A DNA stretch of 64,000 bases. Source: Bacteroidia bacterium. GTDB lineage: Bacteria; Bacteroidota; Bacteroidia; Bacteroidales; Prolixibacteraceae. The notes below the pieces were generated by a model. That model was given only the letters and a program-made list of their open reading frames with translations, was not told where the DNA came from and ran no database searches. The stretch covers positions 1 through 64,000 of the forward strand of contig JANYKW010000046.1 in NCBI GenBank assembly GCA_025358025.1, read 5' to 3'. The position numbers and the translations under genes were made by a program. Position 1 is the stretch's first letter, and each line of letters opens with the position of its first letter. Shown here piece by piece: positions 43,143-52,496 of the stretch.

Positions 43143-44360
43143 TTATTGTTTAAGGAGTAAATATTTGTAAGCCGGAACGACCTCAATTTCATAATCATCT
43201 TCCTTGATAAAATCGGTATTGGAAAAAGTAACAATAGTGGCCCTTTTAACGTCAAAATAACGCATTGCTTGAAGTAAGCCATTCATCTCCCTTTTAAGAT
43301 TATCCGGCGTAAGCTCATAACAGACTTGTACCATCGCTGAAATACTGCCGTTTTTCAGTGCCACAAAATCACATTCACCTTTCTCATCAAAATAGTAAAG
43401 CTCTGTATATTTTCTGCGAAGATGTAAAAATACCAGGTTTTCAAGTTTCCGTCCAAGATCCTCCGTCATGTTATTTGAAATGACGTTGACTAAACCCAAA
43501 TCAATTGCATAAACTTTCCGGGGATTGATTAATTGTGCCTTTGTTGATTGGCTGAACATCGGCAAAAAACAGACTAGATAGGAGAATTCAAGGTGAGAGA
43601 ACCAGGTTAAAACAGTACTGGTAGCACCAATTGAAAGAGGCTGTTTCAGTCTTGTTGCCGAAATACGGTTTCCAACATTAGACAAAAGGTATATGGCCAG
43701 CCGATGAAGACTTTTTATATCCTTGATACCATAACGAGCGACAATATCCCGGATGAGTACATCTTCAAAAAGTGTTGCCAATTGTTCTTCATCCCCATTT
43801 TTTACAAATTCAGGAAATCCACCTGTCAGCATATAACTTTTTAAACTTTCAGATGAAGGCAATAGATTCCTGATATTAAGGAACTCAGTAAAAGAGAAAG
43901 GGAATAATTCCTGGGTAATATGACGTCCTGTCAATCTAGTTCCAAGCTCCTTGCTTAAAAGTGATGCATTCGAACCAGTGATTATCACCTTGAAACCTTC
44001 ATCCAATTTTTGACGGACATACATTTCCCAACCTTCAACCAACTGTAGCTCATCGAAAAACAAGGTATTCGCCCCTTCCTGTGCAATCAGATTGTCTAAT
44101 CGCGAGAAATCGGATAGCGAAAATTCATATAGTTGTGGTGATTCGAAATTCAGGAAGAAGAGTGAATCAGGTTGCATTAACTTCATCATTTGCATCAAAA
44201 GTGTGCTTTTCCCACAACGCCTTACACCAGAAATAATTAACGCGTGTGATGACAAACTTTTGGTTGCGGGAACAAGTTCACGGATTAAACCGGTATCTTT
44301 CTGCGAGTAACGGATTTTTTGCTGCTCTGCAACAAGGGCTAGCACACTTTCGAGTACCAT
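43143..44360 (-). CDS. AAA ATPase with C-terminal DUF4143
   Basis: A 405-residue ATP-binding protein of the archaeal-ATPase-like family. Walker A is ISGVRRCGKSTLL at 43-55, Walker B is LFFDELQLVEGW, and a sensor-like ITGSNASLLSKELGTRLTGRH follows. The C-terminal DUF4143 domain (about residues 195-360) includes EKGECDFVALKNG, a nuclease-like acidic segment. The family is common in bacteria and is often found near defence or mobile regions, but function is unknown. I use the ATG at 44360; an upstream in-frame start at 44411 would place the palindrome inside the gene. It neighbours the type III R-M operon on the same strand. Confidence 0.82.
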   Translation of the reverse strand: MVLESVLALVAEQQKIRYSQKDTGLIRELVPATKSLSSHALIISGVRRCGKSTLLMQMMKLMQPDSLFFLNFESPQLYEFSLSDFSRLDNLIAQEGANTLFFDELQLVEGWEMYVRQKLDEGFKVIITGSNASLLSKELGTRLTGRHITQELFPFSFTEFLNIRNLLPSSESLKSYMLTGGFPEFVKNGDEEQLATLFEDVLIRDIVARYGIKDIKSLHRLAIYLLSNVGNRISATRLKQPLSIGATSTVLTWFSHLEFSYLVCFLPMFSQSTKAQLINPRKVYAIDLGLVNVISNNMTEDLGRKLENLVFLHLRRKYTELYYFDEKGECDFVALKNGSISAMVQVCYELTPDNLKREMNGLLQAMRYFDVKRATIVTFSNTDFIKEDDYEIEVVPAYKYLLLKQ

Positions 44361-44381
44361 AGCGACTGAATTTGTTTGATG

Positions 44382-44412
44382 TAAAAATACAAATTTGTTT
44401 GATACCATCAAA
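44382..44412 (-). promoter_or_regulatory. Promoter of the DUF4143 ATPase gene
   Basis: On the minus strand TTTG (44412-44409), 19 bases and TATTTTTA (44389-44382) resemble the -33/-7 pair, with A for G in the last position. It is covered by the palindrome listed next. Confidence 0.5.
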
Positions 44413-44424
44413 CAAATTTGTATT
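44386..44424. promoter_or_regulatory. Perfect palindrome with 18-bp arms in the DUF4143 promoter
   Basis: Arms 44386-44403 and 44407-44424 are exact reverse complements around ACC. TTTGTTTGAT occurs at 44371-44380 and 44394-44403, and inverted at 44407-44416; a shorter inverted match, ATCAAAC, lies at 44427-44433. A candidate operator for autoregulation. Confidence 0.8.
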
Positions 44425-44514
44425 CTATCAAACTACAATTCACTGAAAAAATCCAATTTAATGAACTATTCTAATAAATAGTATTCGTTTTGCTAAGATC
44501 AACAAAACGTTCAA

Positions 44515-47175
44515 CTATTTTAAGGTAGCCAGCCGCTCTTCCAGAATCTTTATCTTCTCTTCAATGTCAGCTTGCTTTTTGCGTTCAATTTCAACCACTT
44601 TTGCCGGGGCGCTACCAACAAACTTTTCATTGTTGAGCTTTTTTAAGACTACTTCCAGAAATCCGAGGTTATAGACCAGTTCCTCATTGATTTTGGCTGT
44701 TTCCGCGTCAATATCAACATTCCCGATAAAAGGAATTATGTTAGCGGTAGACTTAACCATATGAGTTGTCGTTGTAGTAGTTGTGGCCGATGTAATTCTG
44801 GCTACTTCATTTGGATCGGTTTCATGTTTGGAAACATTTGCTAACTTAGAAACAACAGACGAAAATTCGGGTACATAACCTTTTTCTCCCGGGATGATGT
44901 AAAGCTCAATGGCATCCCTTGCAGCAATATTTTTTTCTTTCCGGATTGTCCTTATGCCGGAAACAAGTTCCTTGGCAAGTTCGAACCGTTCACATATCTC
45001 ATCATTTTTAGCAGAAGATTTTGGCCAGGAAGTCATCATCACAGACGCCCCTGCTTTTCTCTCTCTGATCAGCTGCCAGATCTCTTCACTGATAAATGGC
45101 ATGAACGGATGCAGCAAACGAAGTAATTCATCCAGCAGTTCAATAACGTCGGTGTAGGTTTTTCTGTCAATCGGCTGTTGGTAAGCCGGTTTGATAATCT
45201 CCAGCAGCCAGCCCGAAAATTCGTCCCGAAGGGTAGCGTGGATGGTTAGCAACGCATCATTCAGCCTGTATTTATCAAAATGGTCGTCCATCAGGAGGAT
45301 GGCTTCATTCAATTTGGCCCTGAACCACCCGATTCCTAAACGGGAGTGTTCAGGCTGGGGAATGGTATCATCTATTTCCCAGCCGCTAATCAACCGGAAA
45401 GAGTTCCACACCTTTGTCTGGAAAGCCCTGCCTTGCTCAGTCAGGGATTCATCAAAAAGGATGTCATTCCCGGCAGGAGAGCACATCAGCATACCCACCC
45501 TTACACCATCAGCACCATATTTTTCAATCAGATCAAGTGGATCGGGAGAATTGCCAAGCGACTTCGACATTTTTCTCCTCAGCTTGTCGCGGACCATCCC
45601 GGTAAAATAAACATTTTTAAACGGAAAGGTACCCTTATACTGGTATCCGGCGATTACCATTCTGGCTACCCAGAAAAAAATAATATCGGGGGCAGTTACC
45701 AGGTCGCTGGTTGGATAGTAATAATCCACATCACAAGTATCTGTTGGATCTTCATTTTCGAATACTGATATAGGCCAAAGCCAGGAAGAGGCCCAGGTGT
45801 CAAGAACATCTTCATCCTGACGCAGGGAAGAAATTTCGAGGGCAGAATTTCCGGTTTTTAACCGGGCCAGTTCCAGTGCCTCACCTTCGGTTTCAGCAAC
45901 TACAAAAGATCCGTCCGGAAGAAAATAAACCGGTATGCGATGACCCCACCAAAGCTGACGGGAGATACACCAGTCCTTGATGTTCTCCATCCAGTGCCGG
46001 TAAAGATTCTTGAATTTGGCAGGATAAAACCTGATGGCATCACTTTCAACCGCTTCGAGTGCCGGTTTCGCCAGGTCGCTCATCTTCAAAAACCACTGGA
46101 TAGATAGTTTTGGTTCAATAGGCACATGCGTCCGTTCTGAATAACCTACCTTGTTGGTATAATCTTCGATCTTAACCAGATTTCCAGCGGCTTCCAACAT
46201 CGGAATGATCAGTTTTCGGGCTTCGAAACGATCCACGCCCACAAGTAGTTGAGCCTTCCCGCTCAAGGTTCCGTCGTCGTTGAATGTATCGATGATCTCC
46301 AGGTTGTGCCGCATACCTATTTCATAGTCGTTGGTATCGTGGGCCGGTGTAATTTTCAGACAACCGGTACCAAAATCCATCTCCACATATTCATCCTGAA
46401 TAACAGGTACACTACGGTTTACCAGAGGTACAAGCACCCTTTTCCCTGCCAGATGCCTGAAACGATCGTCGGCAGGATTGACGCATACTGCTGTGTCTCC
46501 CAAAATTGTTTCAGGACGGGTTGTAGCAACTGTAACATATTGATCGGTAGTCCCTTCAATAAGGTAACGGACATAATACAATTTGGATTGCTCTTCGCGG
46601 AAAATAACTTCCTCATCCGAGAGCGCGGTTTTTGCAGCCGGATCCCAGTTTACCATGCGGACACCCCGGTAGACATATCCCTTGTTGTACAGGTCAACGA
46701 AAGTCCGGATAACGGAGGCTGAGCGAACCTCATCCATGGTAAAGGCTGTGCGTTTCCAGTCGCATGAGGCACCTAATTTTTTGAGCTGCTCCAGAATGAT
46801 TCCACCATGCAGGTGGGTCCACTCCCATGCATGTTCCAAAAATTGATCACGGGTAAGATCCTCTTTCCTGATCCCCACCTTTAAAAGTTTGTCAACCACC
46901 TTGGCCTCAGTAGCGATCGAAGCATGATCTGTTCCGGGCACCCAGCAAGCATTCTTGCCAAGCATCCTGGCACGGCGAACCAGTACATCCTGTATGGTAT
47001 TGTTCAGCATGTGTCCCATGTGAAGGACCCCGGTTACATTGGGAGGGGGAATCACAATGGTATATGGTTCGCGCTCATCCGGCTCTGAATGGAAAAAATT
47101 TTGCTCCATCCAATAGCTGTACCATTTATCTTCGATGGTGGTTGGGTCGTATTTTACCGGGATCTCTTTTGCCAT
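44515..47175 (-). CDS. valS: Valyl-tRNA synthetase
   Basis: Class Ia synthetase charging tRNA-Val. The 886-residue protein has the HIGH-type motif HMGHMLN at 52-58 and KMSKSLGN near residue 535. The editing CP1 domain lies between them ([18 protein letters not shown]). A coiled C-terminal extension ends the protein ([22 protein letters not shown]). The tract at about 800 ([16 protein letters not shown]) is a low-complexity threonine run in the C-terminal domain. It is a single-gene unit with its own -7 element upstream. Confidence 0.96.
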   Translation of the reverse strand: MAKEIPVKYDPTTIEDKWYSYWMEQNFFHSEPDEREPYTIVIPPPNVTGVLHMGHMLNNTIQDVLVRRARMLGKNACWVPGTDHASIATEAKVVDKLLKVGIRKEDLTRDQFLEHAWEWTHLHGGIILEQLKKLGASCDWKRTAFTMDEVRSASVIRTFVDLYNKGYVYRGVRMVNWDPAAKTALSDEEVIFREEQSKLYYVRYLIEGTTDQYVTVATTRPETILGDTAVCVNPADDRFRHLAGKRVLVPLVNRSVPVIQDEYVEMDFGTGCLKITPAHDTNDYEIGMRHNLEIIDTFNDDGTLSGKAQLLVGVDRFEARKLIIPMLEAAGNLVKIEDYTNKVGYSERTHVPIEPKLSIQWFLKMSDLAKPALEAVESDAIRFYPAKFKNLYRHWMENIKDWCISRQLWWGHRIPVYFLPDGSFVVAETEGEALELARLKTGNSALEISSLRQDEDVLDTWASSWLWPISVFENEDPTDTCDVDYYYPTSDLVTAPDIIFFWVARMVIAGYQYKGTFPFKNVYFTGMVRDKLRRKMSKSLGNSPDPLDLIEKYGADGVRVGMLMCSPAGNDILFDESLTEQGRAFQTKVWNSFRLISGWEIDDTIPQPEHSRLGIGWFRAKLNEAILLMDDHFDKYRLNDALLTIHATLRDEFSGWLLEIIKPAYQQPIDRKTYTDVIELLDELLRLLHPFMPFISEEIWQLIRERKAGASVMMTSWPKSSAKNDEICERFELAKELVSGIRTIRKEKNIAARDAIELYIIPGEKGYVPEFSSVVSKLANVSKHETDPNEVARITSATTTTTTTHMVKSTANIIPFIGNVDIDAETAKINEELVYNLGFLEVVLKKLNNEKFVGSAPAKVVEIERKKQADIEEKIKILEERLATLK

Positions 47176-47231
47176 ATCAACTATAAAATGATTATTTAGC
47201 GTTTATCACTCCTTCATCTGTTATGAGTTGG

Positions 47232-47239
47232 CAAAAATA
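47232..47239 (-). promoter_or_regulatory. Putative -7 element of valS
   Basis: TATTTTTG on the minus strand, 56 bases upstream of the ATG. No TTTG is found at the standard distance. Confidence 0.5.
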
Positions 47240-47355
47240 GAAAAAAGGAGGCAATAAGAAAGGAAAGAATGGATCAAACTAATGATGAATTTCGGCTTCA
47301 AAATCTCATATCTCATAACAGTCCCCCCTCTGGTCGAAAAATTGGGCAATTCAAA

Positions 47356-48351
47356 TTAATAGAATTTCTTCACCCCAATAATTTCCCTCACTTCGCGCAA
47401 AGTGCGGGAAGCTGAAGCCCTGGCCTTTTCTGCTCCAAGTTTTGCAACACTTGAGAGGTATTTATCATCTGAGAGCAGCATCTCTATTTTTTCCCGGATG
47501 GGTGTAGTAAATTGGATAATATCTTCAGCAAGTTGCTTTTTCAGGTCGCCGTAACGTATCGAGCAGTTGTTGTATTGAATTTCGAAGTTTTCCACCACAT
47601 CAGGCGCAGAGACCACATCCAGCAATGTGAAAAGATTCTGAATTACTTCAGGCTTTTGCTGGTTGGGAATAGTCGGACCACTATCGGTGACTGCTTTCAT
47701 CACTTTCTTTCTGATAACCTGCGGACTATCAGCCAGTGAAACGGCATTTCCTTCGGATTTTCCCATCTTGCCTGATCCATCCAATCCCGGAATCTTCACC
47801 ATATCCTGACCTTCAAAGACATAGGGACGTGGAATTGGAAAATATTCCACATCGTACATCCTGTTGAAACGTCGGGCAAAAGTACGGCACATCTCCAGAT
47901 TCTGCTCCTGGTCCTTCCCAACCGGAACGAGGTGCGCCTTGTGAATGATGATATCTGCTGCCATTAAAACGGGATAGGTGAGCAAACCTGCATTCACATT
48001 ATCGGGTTGCTTACGTGCTTTCTCTTTAAAGGATGTGGTACGTTCCAACTCCCCCAGATAGGCATTCATGTTCATCAAAAGATAAAGTTCGGCAATCTCA
48101 GGCACATCGCTCTGAATAAATACCGTCGCCTTTACAGGATCGATATCACATGCCAGATATTCAGCCAGCACTTGTCTGACGTTGCCATAAAGATGATTTG
48201 GAACAGGGTGTGTGGTAAGAGAATGAAGATCAGCAATAAAAAAATAGGTATCGTGATTGTGTTGCATCTCAATAAAATTTTTTACCGCTCCAAAGTAATT
48301 ACCGAGGTGAAGGTTTCCGGTTGATCTTATTCCACTGACGACTGTTGGCAT
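47356..48351 (-). CDS. trpS: Tryptophanyl-tRNA synthetase
   Basis: Class Ic synthetase charging tRNA-Trp. The 331-residue protein has the HIGH-like motif STGNLHLGNYFGAV and the KMSKS-like segment GKMGKSEGN. The ATG at 48351 begins the conserved MPTVVSGIRSTGN; eight further in-frame residues precede it. Length is typical. Two palindromes lie in its 5' region (48368-48383 and 48427-48443). Confidence 0.95.
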   Translation of the reverse strand: MPTVVSGIRSTGNLHLGNYFGAVKNFIEMQHNHDTYFFIADLHSLTTHPVPNHLYGNVRQVLAEYLACDIDPVKATVFIQSDVPEIAELYLLMNMNAYLGELERTTSFKEKARKQPDNVNAGLLTYPVLMAADIIIHKAHLVPVGKDQEQNLEMCRTFARRFNRMYDVEYFPIPRPYVFEGQDMVKIPGLDGSGKMGKSEGNAVSLADSPQVIRKKVMKAVTDSGPTIPNQQKPEVIQNLFTLLDVVSAPDVVENFEIQYNNCSIRYGDLKKQLAEDIIQFTTPIREKIEMLLSDDKYLSSVAKLGAEKARASASRTLREVREIIGVKKFY

Positions 48352-48367
48352 AATTAAAATGTATTTA

Positions 48368-48383
48368 ATTGACAATTGTCAAT
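48368..48383. promoter_or_regulatory. 16-bp perfect palindrome near the trpS start
   Basis: ATTGACAATTGTCAAT is a perfect palindrome 17 bases upstream of the trpS start, followed by another TTGACAATTA. It may be a protein-binding site or a tandem-repeat product. Confidence 0.6.
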
Positions 48384-48426
48384 TAGCAGTTGACAATTAT
48401 GCATTTCATTGATTATATGAACTATC

Positions 48427-48443
48427 CGTGATAAGTTATCACG
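48427..48443. promoter_or_regulatory. Perfect inverted repeat in the trpS leader
   Basis: CGTGATAA, a G, and TTATCACG form an exact 8-bp inverted repeat. It lies between the probable -7 element and the start codon. Confidence 0.6.
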
Positions 48444-48463
48444 CTTTGATACCCATCAGACCG

Positions 48464-48471
48464 CAAAAATA
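48464..48471 (-). promoter_or_regulatory. Putative -7 element of trpS
   Basis: TATTTTTG on the minus strand, 12 bases after the stop codon of the exonuclease gene and about 110 bases before the trpS start. Confidence 0.45.
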
Positions 48472-48482
48472 GCAAAACTCTG

Positions 48483-49208
48483 CTACTGTACAATTTCAAA
48501 ATGTTCAGATTCAATAAGCAGTTCACCTTTAAATCTTAATAATATCTGGGCAACAGCCAGTGTATCCTTTTCGCAGTACCGGGCAATTCGTTCCATATCA
48601 CCATCACGATAATAAATGCCTGCAACCTGGCTTCCATCGATGTCATCCTTTGGTGTAGGAATATCAAATATGGTACATAACAAATCCAGTGAAGTATAGT
48701 GCTTGAAATCGCCAAATTTCCACAACTGCATGGTATCCAGCAGGTAATCACGCACCTCCCAAGGTTTTGCACCAGCAATATCCAAAATTGAAGGTAATCT
48801 TAAACCATTGATCAATACCCTTCGTGCGATGTAGGGAAAATCAAACTCCTGACCATTGTGCGCGCACAAACGGTGGACCGGATTGGACACGAACCTTTCA
48901 AGCATTACCAGAAAATCCTTCAATAAGCTCACTTCATCCTTCCCATAAAACGATTTTACTCTGTAGATGCGTTTATTACCCCTCCGGTAGATTGTTCCAC
49001 ATGAGATACAGACAATCTTGCCGAATTCGGGATAAATACCAGCACGTTCAAAAAGCTTTTCAGCATCATCCGATTCTTTGGTCAACGATTCAGCTTTGCG
49101 TAACCATAGTTTCTGAAGTTTTTCAGGAAAGTCGGCCAATTTCTCAACCTGCGGTACCGTTTCAATATCCAGGTAAAGAATGTGTTCTGGTTGAATTTTA
49201 TCAAGCAT
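48483..49208 (-). CDS. Predicted 3'-5' exonuclease, DnaQ/PolB-like fold
   Basis: A 241-residue cytosolic protein with the DEDDy-type ribonuclease-H-like exonuclease pattern. The first acidic motif is ILYLDIETVPQV near residues 11-22, the second is LCAHNGQEFDFPYIARR, and the third is YCEKDTLAVAQILLRF. It resembles the single-domain PolB-like exonuclease family rather than DnaQ. Probably a DNA or RNA exonuclease; substrate unknown. It is preceded by a large heptamer repeat. Confidence 0.8.
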   Translation of the reverse strand: MLDKIQPEHILYLDIETVPQVEKLADFPEKLQKLWLRKAESLTKESDDAEKLFERAGIYPEFGKIVCISCGTIYRRGNKRIYRVKSFYGKDEVSLLKDFLVMLERFVSNPVHRLCAHNGQEFDFPYIARRVLINGLRLPSILDIAGAKPWEVRDYLLDTMQLWKFGDFKHYTSLDLLCTIFDIPTPKDDIDGSQVAGIYYRDGDMERIARYCEKDTLAVAQILLRFKGELLIESEHFEIVQ

Positions 49209-49242
49209 ATCTTGGTGTATTTAATCTGGTTTAATATTAGGA

Positions 49243-49429
49243 AAGCTGTTGGCTATTGGCTGTTAGCTGTTAGCCGTTGGCTATTGGCTTTTAGTATTGA
49301 GTCATTTGACGAATATTGATTTCTAATCACGCTACTCCCAACTACCCGCTCCGTTTTCCGTTCTTCCTGCACCCTGCTAAGAGCTAAAGGCTAATAGCTA
49401 ATAGCTAATAGCCAATAGCTAACAGCTTA
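49243..49429. repeat. Long inverted repeat of GTTAGCT-type heptamers (copy C)
   Basis: The left arm 49243-49293 and right arm 49377-49429 are built of seven-base variants of TTAGCTG/TTGGCTA, with 83 bp between. The right arm overlaps the last bases (stop codon) of udk on the minus strand. Confidence 0.85.
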
Positions 49430-50050
49430 CTTGTGGTCGTCAAGGTGTTTTTCGATGTATTGGGTAATGATATCGATGGCCACCGTGTTATTTCCTCCTT
49501 CAGGAACGATGATGTCGGCATAACGCTTGGTAGGTTCGATGAACTGCAGATGACTTGGACGAACAGTATCTTCATACCTTCGCAACACCTGATGTACATC
49601 CCTACCCCGCTCAATGAGGTCGCGCTGAATCACCCTCGACAATCTGACATCAGCTTCACAATCGACAAAAATCTTGATATCCATCAGTTTCCGAAGTTCT
49701 TTTGGCCATAAAATAAGAATACCTTCTACGATAATAGCCTTACGGGGAATGGTGGTTGTGGTATCTGTTGCACGGGTGCAGGTAAGATAGGAGTATTTAG
49801 GTTGCTGAATAGTCTCACCTTTTTTCAGTTTGCGGATATTTTCAGCCAAAAGTTCGAATTCCAATGCATCCGGATGATCAAAATTTATCTTTTGACGCTC
49901 CTCGAGAGGCAGCGCACTGCTGTCGCGGTAATAAGCATCCTGCGACAGGATGGTCACATCTTTTTCAGCCAGCCGTTCAATTATTTTATTCACTACTGTT
50001 GTCTTGCCGGATCCTGTTCCCCCGGCAATTCCTATGATCAGCATACTCAT
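49427..50050 (-). CDS. udk: Uridine kinase
   Basis: Phosphorylates uridine and cytidine in pyrimidine salvage. The 207-residue protein has the P-loop GIAGGTGSGKTTV and the uridine-binding segment FDHPDALEF. Conserved arginines lie in RVIQRDLIERGRDVHQVL, typical of Udk. The ATG at 50050 begins MSMLIIGIAGG; a second ATG two codons in is possible. It is divergent from the Dabb gene. Confidence 0.94.
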   Translation of the reverse strand: MSMLIIGIAGGTGSGKTTVVNKIIERLAEKDVTILSQDAYYRDSSALPLEERQKINFDHPDALEFELLAENIRKLKKGETIQQPKYSYLTCTRATDTTTTIPRKAIIVEGILILWPKELRKLMDIKIFVDCEADVRLSRVIQRDLIERGRDVHQVLRRYEDTVRPSHLQFIEPTKRYADIIVPEGGNNTVAIDIITQYIEKHLDDHK

Positions 50051-50204
50051 ACTTTGATTGTCATTTCTTTCAATTTCAAAGATAGGCTAAATTTTATCCA
50101 ACCGGAATTTTACTTACCACTAAAAATTGAATAGAATGGAGAATATCTGCTATTTTTGCACCATTGTCGACAGTCGTAAGTCAATTTATTAATTTTTTAC
50201 TGCC

Positions 50205-50507
50205 ATGTTTAATCACATTGTACTTTTCAAACTTAAAGATTTCCAGAATGATCAGCAAAAATCTGAGATCCGCGACCGGATCAAAAATGCCTTGCTGGAA
50301 CTCAAAGAAAAAATCGCTGAACTGGAATATATTGAAACTGGCAATAATTATGAATTAAACGCGGCTTCATTTGACCTGAGCCTGATCACGCGCTTCAAAT
50401 CTTACGAAGGATTCCTTGTCTACCGTGATCATCCCGAACACCAGAAAGTGGTTGTCCTGGTTCGCGCCAATACTGTGGACAGGGCTGTTGTGGATTACGA
50501 GGACTGA
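50205..50507 (+). CDS. Dabb (stress-responsive A/B barrel) domain protein
   Basis: A 100-residue single-domain protein starting MFNHIVLFKLKDF, the Dabb signature, with the second conserved block FDLSLITRFKSYEGFLVYRDHPEHQKV. The fold is a ferredoxin-like dimeric barrel. Function in this family is unclear in bacteria. It has its own start at 50205, with an in-frame gap of 97 bp to the mannose isomerase gene that contains GGACGGAG-like tandem units (about 50511-50540). Confidence 0.88.
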   Translation: MFNHIVLFKLKDFQNDQQKSEIRDRIKNALLELKEKIAELEYIETGNNYELNAASFDLSLITRFKSYEGFLVYRDHPEHQKVVVLVRANTVDRAVVDYED

Positions 50508-50604
50508 TGAAGAGGGACGGAGAAGGACGGAGGGACGGAGCAAATACTTTTGTTCACTTTAGTCACTTTAGATCACTTCTTGATAATATGAAAAATATAA
50601 ACGC

Positions 50605-51588
50605 ATGAAAAATCTATATCCGCTGAAATTCAGACCCATCTACAAAGAACGTATCTGGGGTGGAGATAAGTTGCCGGAGCTGCTGAATAAAAATTACAGC
50701 ATGGCTCATTGTGGTGAATCCTGGGAGCTTTCCGGTGTTCAACAGGACATATCTGTCGTTTCGGATGGTTATCTGAAAGGCAATAACCTGGAAGAACTGA
50801 TTGAGGTTTACATGGGAGAACTGGTCGGAGAAAAAATATATGACCAGTTTGGTACTGAATTTCCTCTTTTAATCAAATACATCGATGCCAATGACCGCCT
50901 CTCCATCCAGGTGCATCCGGATGATGAACTGTCAAAAGAGCGGCATGGCGCATTTGGTAAAACAGAAATGTGGTATGTGGTGCAGGCAGATGAAGGTGCC
51001 GAGCTAATCTCAGGATTCAACAGAACCATTGATCGCGATAGTTACCTGATTGCCCTGCAAAATGATAAGCTTGATAATCTGCTGCAATTTGATGCTGTCA
51101 AAAAAGGCGATGTTTTTTTCATTCCGGCAGGCAGGGTACATGCCATCGGGAAAGGAATTGTCGTTGCTGAAATTCAGCAGACATCTGATGTCACTTACCG
51201 CATTTTTGATTTTAACCGTGTGGATGCCAAAGGACAACCCCGTGAACTTCATACTGAACTGGCACTGGATGCAATCAATTTCAAGCATCACAGGATTGGA
51301 CATACAGCGTATAAGCCAAAACTAAATGATGCGATAGAACTGGTTAAATGCGATTATTTTACTGCCAGCCTGCTTGAACTGACGGAAGAGCTGGAAAGGG
51401 ACTTCAGCAAAATAGATTCTTTTGTAATCTATCTCTGTCTTGAAGGCAGCTATACCCTTCAATGGGAATCAGAATCAGTCAGGGTTCAAAAAGGTGAAAC
51501 ACTTTTGGTACCTGCCGTTATCGAAAACTTTATCCTGACGCCTATTAACGGCCAGGAGACTAAACTGCTTGAAGTATATATAGAATAA
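50605..51588 (+). CDS. manA: Mannose-6-phosphate isomerase, class I
   Basis: Interconverts fructose-6-phosphate and mannose-6-phosphate, feeding GDP-mannose for glycan synthesis. The 327-residue zinc enzyme starts NLYPLKFRPIYKERIWGG and has the metal block IQVHPDDELSKERHG with the following EMWYVV segment. The second histidine region is IPAGRVHAIGKG. It is shorter than animal enzymes but matches the bacterial short form. A run of heptamer repeats follows its stop. Confidence 0.94.
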   Translation: MKNLYPLKFRPIYKERIWGGDKLPELLNKNYSMAHCGESWELSGVQQDISVVSDGYLKGNNLEELIEVYMGELVGEKIYDQFGTEFPLLIKYIDANDRLSIQVHPDDELSKERHGAFGKTEMWYVVQADEGAELISGFNRTIDRDSYLIALQNDKLDNLLQFDAVKKGDVFFIPAGRVHAIGKGIVVAEIQQTSDVTYRIFDFNRVDAKGQPRELHTELALDAINFKHHRIGHTAYKPKLNDAIELVKCDYFTASLLELTEELERDFSKIDSFVIYLCLEGSYTLQWESESVRVQKGETLLVPAVIENFILTPINGQETKLLEVYIE

Positions 51589-51591
51589 GAC

Positions 51592-51619
51592 ATGAGACTT
51601 GAGATATGAGACTTAAGAT
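51592..51619. repeat. Heptanucleotide-period repeat after manA
   Basis: Four seven-base units (ATGAGAC, TTGAGAT, ATGAGAC, TTAAGAT) lie in tandem starting three bases after the stop codon. Confidence 0.75.
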
Positions 51620-51739
51620 AAAAGGCAAGAGCTGATTACTATCAATAAATTAATGAATATCAATATCTTATATAATTAATTCAATACTTTTGCATCTCTA
51701 ATATTCAAATATCCACCTCATGTCTCATAACTTTATACC

Positions 51740-52336
51740 ATGCTGATTAAAAGCGCCGAATTCGTCATCAGTAATACCGATCCCGGACTTTGTCCGGTAA
51801 GCGAACAACCCGAATTTGCTTTTATCGGAAGATCCAATGTTGGGAAATCTTCCCTTATCAACATGTTGATGGGGATGAAAAATCTGGCAAAAACTTCCTC
51901 TGAACCCGGGAAAACACGTCTGATAAACCACTTTATCGTGAACAACGAGTGGTATCTGGTCGACCTTCCCGGATACGGTTACGCCAAAGTGATGCGATCC
52001 AGCCGTGAAAAATGGATCAAATTTATTCGTAAATACATTCTGGAACGGGAAAATCTTTATTGCGTGATGGTCCTGCTGGATATCCGGCTCGAGCCCCAGA
52101 AGAATGACCTCGATTTCATGGGCTGGCTGGGCGAAAACGAGATCCCATTTGTAATGATCTTTACAAAAGCAGACAAACTTGGCCGGAATGTTGTCGGGCA
52201 GAATCTGGACACTTATCGGGAAGAGATGTTAAAAAGTTGGGAAGAGTTGCCCCGCATCTTTGTAACTTCCGCCGAAAAAGGTACTGGGAAAGAGGAACTA
52301 TTGGATTTTATTGCTGATACGATAAGAATACATTGA
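51740..52336 (+). CDS. engB: Ribosome biogenesis GTP-binding protein EngB/YihA/YsxC
   Basis: Essential GTPase for assembly of the large ribosomal subunit. The 198-residue protein has G1 FIGRSNVGKSSLINML, G3 DLPGYGYAKV and G4 TKADKL. The ATG at 51740 begins MLIKSAEFVISNTDPG. It is followed by the prs promoter region. Only one copy in the window. Confidence 0.95.
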   Translation: MLIKSAEFVISNTDPGLCPVSEQPEFAFIGRSNVGKSSLINMLMGMKNLAKTSSEPGKTRLINHFIVNNEWYLVDLPGYGYAKVMRSSREKWIKFIRKYILERENLYCVMVLLDIRLEPQKNDLDFMGWLGENEIPFVMIFTKADKLGRNVVGQNLDTYREEMLKSWEELPRIFVTSAEKGTGKEELLDFIADTIRIH

Positions 52337-52428
52337 ATCCCGGCACCATAAAAAATCCAGGTTGACAGAAGTATTCAACTCAACGGATTTCCTTTTTGTG
52401 TTATAAGTGAAATGTAAGGCAATTAGCT

Positions 52429-52457
52429 TTTGTACCTTTAAAATTTTTATATTTTTG
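52429..52457 (+). promoter_or_regulatory. Promoter of prs
   Basis: TTTG at 52429-52432 and TATTTTTG at 52450-52457 are 17 bases apart, slightly shorter than the usual 19. It gives a leader of about 40 bases to prs. Confidence 0.6.
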
Positions 52458-52496
52458 TTCCCTACAATCGATCCTCACCTTACAATACAATAGAAA

